DNA from: Gaopeijia sp032250675 | Lineage (GTDB): Bacteria > Gemmatimonadota > Gemmatimonadetes > Longimicrobiales > Gaopeijiaceae | Direction: 5' to 3' | DNA length: 8,905 bases | NCBI GenBank assembly: GCA_032250675.1 | Contig: JAVVEY010000108.1 | Coordinates: 1 to 8,905 of the forward strand | Shown: piece by piece, positions 1-4,464 of the stretch | How the letters are laid out: the number at the start of each line of letters is the position of its first letter | Numbering within the stretch: position 1 is the stretch's first letter | The notes under the pieces: generated by a model | What the model was told of the DNA's origin: nothing | Seen by the model: only the letters and a program-made list of their open reading frames with translations | Databases searched by the model: none | Made by a program: the position numbers and the translations under genes

Positions 1-609
1 CCCCATCACCCCCACCGTCAGCGCCAGGAGGACGCCCTGGAGCACGCGGAGGTCGGCGGTATAGAGCCACGGGAAGACCGCCTCGATCGCGGGGTCGATG
101 ACGCGCGCGCTCCAGCGCATGAAGGGATCGGCCATCGCCATCCCCCCCGACACCCCCTCGGCGACCGACGACATCACCGGCATCGAGATCACCATCCCGA
201 CCGCCGCGGCGAGGAGCGCCACGATCGCCTTGGTGCGCAGCCGCCGGAACTCGACCTCCCCGGCGCGGTCCTGCTCCCCCTGCTCGTCGAGCGCGCTCGC
301 GCCCGTCTCGGGGAGGCGCGCGCCGTAGCCCACCGCCTCGATCGCCGCGATCAGCTCCTCGGGGGTGAGCCGCTCGGGATCGAAGTCGATGACGGCGTTC
401 TCGAGCATGAGGTTGACCGAGGCGGCCCGCACGCCTTCGCGCTTCTCGAGCGCGCGCTGCACGCGCGACGAGCACGCCGCGCACGTCATCCCCTCGACGG
501 TGAGGGTGGTGTGCCCCGGCTCGGGGGTGTCGGCGCGCGGCGCGTCCGGCGCCTCGGCGGGTGCGTCGTCCGGTGCGTCGGCGGGCGCCCCCGCGGGCGG
601 GGTGGGCAT
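1..609 (-). CDS. copA: Copper-translocating P1B-type ATPase, N-terminal part (partial)
   Basis: This is the N-terminal 203 residues of a heavy-metal P-type ATPase; the frame is open through the left window edge, so the A, P and N domains are not visible. ATP-driven export of Cu(I) from the cytoplasm is the known role of such pumps. Seen: a Pro/Ala/Asp-rich leader (residues 1-32), then an HMA metal-binding domain (about 34-99) with GMTCAACS, whose Cys43 and Cys46 form the CxxC copper site. A charged linker follows, then a first membrane helix (about 127-147), a loop, and the start of a second helix near 187. The ATG at 609 is chosen because GAGGTGGAG lies just upstream and the copZ stop is only 10 nt away, which indicates co-transcription. 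Copper is favoured over zinc or cadmium by the HMA motif and the neighbouring chaperone; the decisive TM6 CPC motif is outside the window. The TM1-TM2 loop is long, as in several non-model copper ATPases. Confidence 0.9.
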   Translation of the reverse strand, partial: MPTPPAGAPADAPDDAPAEAPDAPRADTPEPGHTTLTVEGMTCAACSSRVQRALEKREGVRAASVNLMLENAVIDFDPERLTPEELIAAIEAVGYGARLPETGASALDEQGEQDRAGEVEFRRLRTKAIVALLAAAVGMVISMPVMSSVAEGVSGGMAMADPFMRWSARVIDPAIEAVFPWLYTADLRVLQGVLLALTVGVMG

Positions 610-619
610 CGTCTCCACC

Positions 620-835
620 TCAGCGCTGCCCCTCCACGCGGGCGGCGTAGCCTTCTTCGCTCACGGCGTCCGCGAGGCGGTCGGCGGGGAGGCGCGCGGC
701 GTCGTGCCGGACGGTGGCCGAGCCGATCTCGACCGCTTCGACCGAAGCGCCCTCGACGCCTTCGAGCGCGGAGCGCACCGCGCGCACGCAGTGGTCGCAG
801 GACATCCCTTCGATGGTGAGGTGCGTCGTGGTCAT
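620..835 (-). CDS. copZ: CopZ-like copper chaperone (HMA domain protein)
   Basis: A 71-residue single-domain HMA protein, the usual size for CopZ. Residues 10-16 read GMSCDHC, giving a metal-binding Cys13/Cys16 pair, and the rest fits the beta-alpha-beta-beta-alpha-beta ferredoxin-like fold, ending in GYAARV. CopZ proteins bind cytoplasmic Cu(I) and pass it to the HMA domain of CopA, which is the next gene 10 nt downstream. The frame also allows an ATG at 883 (87 residues). I prefer 835 because GAGG sits about 8 nt upstream of it, the product then begins at the domain, and the 883 start would lie directly against a palindrome that looks like the operator and -10 region. Regulation by copper through a CsoR-like repressor is likely from that palindrome, although no csoR gene is in the window. 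The family assignment is firm; a mercury-type HMA chaperone is less likely given the CDHC motif and the neighbour. Confidence 0.88.
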   Translation of the reverse strand: MTTTHLTIEGMSCDHCVRAVRSALEGVEGASVEAVEIGSATVRHDAARLPADRLADAVSEEGYAARVEGQR

Positions 836-880
836 GGAGGTGCCTCGTGGGGTGTGGGTGGGCGTCGTCGTCTCTTCCGG

Positions 881-899
881 CATATACCCCCCGGGGGTA
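881..899 (-). promoter_or_regulatory. Candidate CsoR-type copper operator overlapping the copZA promoter
   Basis: Positions 885-899 form a perfect inverted repeat, TACCCCC-C-GGGGGTA, embedded in an otherwise AT-containing stretch. GC-rich palindromes bounded by TA/AT are characteristic of CsoR/RcnR-family operators. On the minus strand TATATG (886-881) abuts it and could be the -10 box, which would put the transcription start about 35-40 nt upstream of the copZ ATG at 835. The -35 element is not convincing. Position and sequence both fit a copper-responsive repressor site; the identity of the regulator is inference. Confidence 0.6.
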
Positions 900-949
900 C
901 ATACGAAAGGTACACGAAGCGCCCCCCCTCCTTCAAGCCCTCAGCCCTC

Positions 950-988
950 GCCACCGAGACCGCAGCCGTCCTGGCCACCGAGACCGCA
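950..988. repeat. 15-bp direct repeat, two copies
   Basis: The 15-mer GCCACCGAGACCGCA occurs at 950-964 and again at 974-988, a period of 24 nt, with a degenerate third unit (GCCGAGCCCGAGACC) after it. It lies 50-90 bp upstream of the copper operator in the non-coding gap. A 24-nt period is a multiple of three, so it might be the remnant of a Thr/Glu/Ala-rich coding repeat, but no credible gene is attached. Confidence 0.6.
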
Positions 989-1114
989 CCTGTGGCCGAG
1001 CCCGAGACCCCGGATCGCACCCGGGCGATTCGATCGCTCGCGCCTCGGGAGGAGTGACGTCAACTGACCATTCGAGGGCTCTGCTTTCGTGGGAGGTCTC
1101 GTAGCGGCAATTAT

Positions 1115-1130
1115 TGTCAATAAGGTGACA
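1115..1130. promoter_or_regulatory. TGTCA-N6-TGACA palindrome (possible Crp/Fnr-type site)
   Basis: The sequence TGTCA-ATAAGG-TGACA is a perfect 5-6-5 inverted repeat in an AT-rich patch of an otherwise very GC-rich region. The 5-6-5 spacing is the architecture bound by Crp/Fnr-superfamily dimers (for example TGTGA-N6-TCACA for Crp). Further TGAC/GTCA half-sites lie nearby: GTCAACTGAC at 1059-1068, GTTGAC at 1161-1166 and 1174-1179, and AAGTGAC at 1183-1189. Which promoter it would control is unclear; no gene start lies closer than about 280 nt. Confidence 0.3.
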
Positions 1131-1182
1131 CGACCCGGGCGTCAGCTTCGACGGAGGGCAGTTGACCTCGATAGTTGACGCC

Positions 1183-1223
1183 AAGTGACACCCGGCTTCC
1201 CGGACACCCGGTCGGGGTCACTT
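1183..1223 (-). terminator. Hairpin downstream of the acylase gene, possible terminator
   Basis: AAGTGAC (1183-1189) pairs with GTCACTT (1217-1223). After one bulged A, CCCG/CGGG extends the stem to about 11 bp, with a G-U pair possible beyond it, around a short GC-rich loop. It lies about 64 nt past the acylase stop codon on the same strand. There is no U-tract after the stem, so intrinsic termination is only a possibility; it may equally belong to the TGAC-rich regulatory cluster. Confidence 0.35.
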
Positions 1224-1286
1224 TGCGTCTCCCACCTCGCACTCGCGCCCCACGCCGCGAAGGCTGGAGCGTGACGCCGCCCCCCC

Positions 1287-3548
1287 TCACCGCCCTCCCG
1301 GCCGGTACGTCCGCTCCGCATTCGCCTCGACATCCGCCCGGTAGAAGCGCACGTCGCGCAGATTCCCGGTGGCGTAGCGCTCCGCCTGGTCGTTGAAGTG
1401 CGGCGAGTCGGGGTCGTGGTTCAGCCCCCCGGCGGTGACCGCCCGCGCCCGCAGCGCGCCGGGGCCGCCGAACTCGACGACCGCCACGAAGGAGTTCCCG
1501 CTCGTCCCGTACCACCGCTTCGTGTCGGGGTACTGCCGCGCGCCGAAGGAGGCGAGGGTGCCCCAGAGCGACGACGCGAAGCCGACCGGGGTGCTCGGGA
1601 GGGTGTCGTTGAAGGGCTGCACGATCTCGCCATTCACCCGCTGGAAGCGATTGATCTCGCCCCACGGCGTCTCGATCGAGCCGAAGTCCGCCTCGAGCGC
1701 CTCGACCGCGTCGGCGAGCGCCTCGACCGGCGCGCTGCCCCTCCGCATCCGGGTCGCCCAGTAGACCCCGATCGAGGTCGGGATCGACTCGACCCCCCAC
1801 CGCCGGTCCCACCCGCGGAGGTGCGCGATCGCCGGGGCGAGCGCGGTCTTCTCGGCACCCGCGGGCATCGCGGCGTAGTCGGCAAAGAGCCGCGGGAGCG
1901 CCTCGTCGAACCACGGCATCTGCGTCGAGTAGGCGGTCTCGACGAGCCCGTCGAGGGTGAAGTCGGTCCGACCGGGGAGAAGCCGGAGCATGTGCACGCC
2001 GCGCGGGTTCTCGCGCCCCCGGTCCATGTAGGCGGGGAAGTCGTCGCGGTCCGGGCTCGCCGCGCCCGCCGCCGAGTAGGGCCAGTTGTTCGAGCAGAAG
2101 GCGAAGCCGGTGGCGGGGTTGATCGAGTTCGGCGACTCCTCGAGGGAGTGCACGCCGTTCCAGTCGGTGGCGGGGTCGCTCCCGTCGACGGGAGCCGAGT
2201 AGTCGAAGCGGGTGTCGCGCACCGGTATGAAGTTCGAGTGAAGGTAGGCGACATTCCCCTCGGCGTCAGCGAAGACGGTGTTGTTGGACGAGTTGGTGTG
2301 CGTCTCCATGACCTCGAGGTAGGCGTCGAGGTTGGCCGCCTTCGTGCGCGAATACGACTGGATGAGCGCGCGCATCGGCTCCTCCATGAGCGCGGTGGCG
2401 ATCCAGCGCCCGTCCTCGGCGGAGCGCACGATCGGGCCGTGGTGCGTGCGGTACGTCGTGAAGGTGCGTTCGGCCATCGAGCCGTCCTCGGCGCGGTAGC
2501 GCACCGTCGTCTCCTTCGTCTCGACGGGGCGGAGCTCATCGCCGTAGCGGTAGAAGAGTCCGTCGTCGGTCTCGACGATCGTCTCGGCGAACTCGTCGAT
2601 ATTGTCGACCGAGCTCGAGGTGTGCATCCACCCGGCGGTCTCGTTGAAGCCCTGGTAGACGAAGAACTGCCCCCAGGTGAGTGCGCCGTAGGCGTTGAGC
2701 CCCTCCTCACTCACGAGGTGCGCCTCGTGACGGAAGAAGAAGGAGGTGTGGGGGTTGATGAGGAAGAGGGACTTGCCGTCGACGGTGTTCTCGGGCGCGA
2801 TCGCGATCCCGTTGGAGCCGGAGGGCTCGAGGTCGGGATCGGGGTGCGCGAGGCCGTCGGCCCAGGGGGCGCGGGCGGCGGGCGACGCCATGGCCGGATC
2901 GGCCGAGGTCGCTCCGGCGGGCGACGCCATGGCCAGCCGCGCCGGCGACGCCCCTTCCCCACCCCGCGGCGCGCGCCGGAGCGCCTGCCGCGACGCCTCG
3001 GGATCGCCGTAGAACGCCTCGAGCCGCTCGAGCCTCACCCGTTCGATATCGCCGCCGATCGAGCCCTCGCTGAAGGAGAGCGCCATCCACGGCTCGAAGT
3101 GGTCGAGCACCATCGGCTCGACCTCGGGGTGCGTGGCGAGGTAGTAGTTCAGCCCGTCCGCCCACGCGTCCATGAGGTCGCGCAGCCACTCCGGGCTCTC
3201 GGCGTACATCGCCTGCAGCTCGACAGGATCGATGAAGAGCTTCATCCGGAGGTCCTGCCAGAGCCGCTCTTCGCCGTGCGCCTCGGCCATCCGTCCGAGC
3301 GAGGTGAGGAAGTTCGTCTCGATCCGGTTGAAGTCGTCCTCGGCCTGGGTGTACATGAGCCCGAAGACGACGTCGGCGTCGGTGGGGGCGTAGATGTGCG
3401 GCACGCCCCAGTCGTCGCGGATGATCTCGACGCGCTCGGCGCGGGCGTCGAGGCGGGCGAGGTCGGGGCCGGATTCAGCCGGAGCGCACGCCTGCAGCGG
3501 GGCGAGCGCGATGAGGAGAACGAGCGAACGGAAGAAAGCTTGCTTCAT
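1287..3548 (-). CDS. Penicillin acylase family lipoprotein (Ntn hydrolase)
   Basis: A 753-residue member of the penicillin acylase family, made as a precursor that cuts itself into alpha and beta chains; such enzymes hydrolyse amide bonds of penicillins, acyl-homoserine lactones or lipopeptides. Residues 1-21 form a lipoprotein signal (hydrophobic core, then LQAC with Cys21), so the enzyme should be membrane-anchored outside the cytoplasm. The alpha part carries IIRDDWGVPHIYA (about 42-54). The predicted nucleophile is Ser245 in SGSNGIAIA, counting as beta Ser1, with His at beta position 23 in INPHT, as in PvdQ. The catalytic Asn is probably in SSNNTVFAD (about 420-428). Residues 200-243 before Ser245 are Ala/Pro/Ser-rich and repetitive, consistent with an excised spacer. 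The ATG at 3548 is preferred to an upstream GTG (3575) because it begins the signal peptide and has GAAGG upstream. Substrate cannot be read from sequence; AHL or aculeacin-type acylase activity is possible. It is transcribed divergently from the 3770 gene. Confidence 0.88.
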   Translation of the reverse strand: MKQAFFRSLVLLIALAPLQACAPAESGPDLARLDARAERVEIIRDDWGVPHIYAPTDADVVFGLMYTQAEDDFNRIETNFLTSLGRMAEAHGEERLWQDLRMKLFIDPVELQAMYAESPEWLRDLMDAWADGLNYYLATHPEVEPMVLDHFEPWMALSFSEGSIGGDIERVRLERLEAFYGDPEASRQALRRAPRGGEGASPARLAMASPAGATSADPAMASPAARAPWADGLAHPDPDLEPSGSNGIAIAPENTVDGKSLFLINPHTSFFFRHEAHLVSEEGLNAYGALTWGQFFVYQGFNETAGWMHTSSSVDNIDEFAETIVETDDGLFYRYGDELRPVETKETTVRYRAEDGSMAERTFTTYRTHHGPIVRSAEDGRWIATALMEEPMRALIQSYSRTKAANLDAYLEVMETHTNSSNNTVFADAEGNVAYLHSNFIPVRDTRFDYSAPVDGSDPATDWNGVHSLEESPNSINPATGFAFCSNNWPYSAAGAASPDRDDFPAYMDRGRENPRGVHMLRLLPGRTDFTLDGLVETAYSTQMPWFDEALPRLFADYAAMPAGAEKTALAPAIAHLRGWDRRWGVESIPTSIGVYWATRMRRGSAPVEALADAVEALEADFGSIETPWGEINRFQRVNGEIVQPFNDTLPSTPVGFASSLWGTLASFGARQYPDTKRWYGTSGNSFVAVVEFGGPGALRARAVTAGGLNHDPDSPHFNDQAERYATGNLRDVRFYRADVEANAERTYRPGGR
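2876..2934 (-). repeat. In-frame 39-bp-period direct repeat in the acylase spacer
   Basis: The 20-mer CGGCGGGCGACGCCATGGCC occurs exactly at 2876-2895 and 2915-2934, a period of 39 bp or 13 codons. In the protein this reads as two copies beginning AMASPA, separated by seven residues, with a weaker GCCGGCGACGCC echo at 2942-2953. It sits 6-25 codons upstream of the predicted nucleophile serine, in the low-complexity segment expected to be removed during maturation. Confidence 0.85.
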
Positions 3549-3616
3549 GACGTCTTGCCTTCGGTGTCGGGGCACGTGCGAAGCCCGTCTTGCGGCAGGG
3601 AGGGAGCCGGGAAGGA

Positions 3617-3665
3617 CTCCACGGTGGAGGGCTCCATTCTAGGGCGCCGACCCCCGTACGAGCCA
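3617..3665 (-). promoter_or_regulatory. Candidate acylase promoter with palindrome at the start site
   Basis: On the minus strand TAGAAT (3641-3636) matches the -10 consensus at five of six positions; TGGCTC (3665-3660), 18 nt further upstream, is a weak -35. Transcription would begin near 3629, about 80 nt before the acylase ATG. That predicted start coincides with the edge of a perfect 13-bp palindrome, CTCCAC-G-GTGGAG (3617-3629), which could be an operator or a hairpin at the 5' end of the mRNA. All of this is sequence inference. Confidence 0.3.
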
Positions 3666-3692
3666 GTGCGCCCTCCCCGAAGGGTGCCGTCA

Positions 3693-3714
3693 CCCGGGGG
3701 GTACGGCATATACT
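3693..3714 (+). promoter_or_regulatory. Candidate promoter of the repeat-protein gene with a copper-operator-like half-site
   Basis: TATACT (3709-3714) matches five of six -10 positions and lies about 55 nt upstream of the ATG at 3770; no good -35 is seen. Directly upstream, CCCGGGGGGTA (3693-3703) repeats, base for base, an 11-mer of the copZA operator region (minus strand 896-886). The dyad here is imperfect (TACCC...GGGTG on the minus strand), so a shared regulator is possible but not established. Confidence 0.3.
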
Positions 3715-3769
3715 TGTCCGGTGCGGCGCCCTGCCGCTCGACTTCCACGATTCACGAGAGGCCACTTCC

Positions 3770-4318
3770 ATGACCGGTACGACGCTCCAACCCGTGAGAG
3801 GATTCCTCCTGGGTGCCCTCGCGGCGCTCGCGTTCACCGCCGCGCCCGCCGCGGCACAGAAGCCGATCCAGCTCGCCCTCGTCGCCCCCGACCTCCAGCT
3901 CGTCGACCAGGAGGAAGCGGTGCGGGGTCTCCGCCTCAGCCTCTACGGCAACAATGTGCGGATGACGGGCTTCGATCTCGGACTCGTCGCGCAGACGACG
4001 GAGATGTTCAAGGGGTTCCAGTACGGGCTCGTCACCCTGAACGAAGGGAACGCCAAGGGGGTCAGCATCGCCGCCGTCAACGTGACGCAGGGGTTCATGC
4101 AGGGGCTGCAGATCGCGCTCGTCAACTCGGGCGCCAGGGCCGAGGGACTCCAGCTCGGCGGCTTCAACCACTCGCGCAACTACGAGGGTCTGCAGCTCGG
4201 CCTCGTCAACTACGCCGCGCAGATGGAGGGGGTGCAGCTCGGGCTGATCAACATCATCAAGGAGGGGGGAGTCTTCCCGGTCCTGCCCCTCGTGAACTGG
4301 TCGCTGAATCGCCAGTAA
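3770..4318 (+). CDS. Exported GLQLGLVN-repeat protein (LA_2272-like surface repeat family)
   Basis: A 182-residue protein with a clear Sec signal peptide (hydrophobic 11-27, probable cleavage after AAA at 27-29, before Gln30). The mature part is almost entirely a tandem repeat with 14-15-residue spacing: units begin at Gly53, 67, 82, 97, 112, 126, 140 and 154 and follow the pattern G-(L/V/F)-Q-(L/I/Y)-(G/A)-(L/A)-(V/I)-N. The pattern resembles the surface repeat proteins annotated as the LA_2272 family; I recognise it by pattern only. Alternating hydrophobic and polar positions suggest stacked short beta-strands, as in a beta-solenoid, or amphipathic strands at the outer membrane. No catalytic motif is visible and the function is unknown. 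GAGAGG lies about 10 nt before the ATG at 3770. An upstream in-frame extension to 3590 is rejected because it would bury the signal peptide and run through the promoter region. It is divergent from the acylase and probably monocistronic, since hairpins follow. Confidence 0.7.
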   Translation: MTGTTLQPVRGFLLGALAALAFTAAPAAAQKPIQLALVAPDLQLVDQEEAVRGLRLSLYGNNVRMTGFDLGLVAQTTEMFKGFQYGLVTLNEGNAKGVSIAAVNVTQGFMQGLQIALVNSGARAEGLQLGGFNHSRNYEGLQLGLVNYAAQMEGVQLGLINIIKEGGVFPVLPLVNWSLNRQ

Positions 4319-4345
4319 CCGATCGGCGGGAGAGAGACCGATCGG
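4319..4345 (+). terminator. CCGATCGG hairpin after the repeat-protein gene
   Basis: CCGATCGG at 4319-4326 directly follows the TAA stop and recurs at 4338-4345. As the octamer is self-complementary, the two copies form an 8-bp stem around an 11-nt purine-rich loop. No U-run follows. It probably limits read-through or protects the 3' end of the mRNA, together with the stronger hairpin downstream. Confidence 0.4.
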
Positions 4346-4392
4346 GGGTGCGGGCACGATTTGACGCCCCCGAGGACTTCTCCATCTTCGGG

Positions 4393-4428
4393 CGGCCCAT
4401 CCGCGCGGCGTGACGCACGGATGGGCCG
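4393..4428 (+). terminator. Strong 11-bp hairpin between the repeat-protein gene and mrpA
   Basis: CGGCCCATCCG (4393-4403) and CGGATGGGCCG (4418-4428) form a perfect 11-bp GC-rich stem with a 14-nt loop that can pair further inside (GCG/CGC). It ends 36 nt before the mrpA ATG. There is no U-tract, so it may act as a Rho-independent-like stop for the upstream gene, as a structured 5' leader of the mrp mRNA, or as a bidirectional boundary. I see no clear mrp promoter between the hairpin and the ATG. Confidence 0.45.
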
Positions 4429-4464
4429 AGGCCCGCTCCATCGAACGCCCCCGTCGCCCGTGAC

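Larger units (their letters stand above)
836..1286. other. 451-bp intergenic region with no convincing gene
   Basis: Short open frames exist on both strands here, but none has a ribosome binding site together with a protein-like composition or a recognisable domain. The stretch between the acylase stop and copZ contains, from left to right, the copper operator, a 15-bp direct repeat, a cluster of GTCA/TGAC motifs and a hairpin that could terminate acylase transcription. Local composition around 1100-1185 is noticeably more AT-rich than the genes on either side, which fits regulatory DNA. A short RNA gene cannot be excluded. Confidence 0.6.

Noticed and set aside
836..883. Upstream ATG at 883 as copZ start (87 residues)
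   Set aside because: The extension is not domain-like, its region holds the probable -10 and operator, and 835 has a better Shine-Dalgarno and gives the family length.
365..1057. Plus-strand 230-codon frame across copA, copZ and the gap, ending in a Thr/Glu/Ala-rich tail
   Set aside because: It runs antisense through two HMA genes and the operator; the tail repeats reflect the 15-bp direct repeat and are not attached to a start or domain.
3549..3575. GTG at 3575 as acylase start
   Set aside because: It would add a polar, basic nonapeptide before a complete lipoprotein signal; ATG at 3548 has AAGG upstream.
1398..3773. Long open frame (791 codons) on the plus strand opposite the acylase
   Set aside because: It mirrors the acylase gene in a GC-rich sequence; its translation is Arg/Val/Gly/Glu-rich with no domain, and it overlaps both promoters and the start of the repeat-protein gene. 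The minus-strand frame has signal peptide and catalytic motifs.
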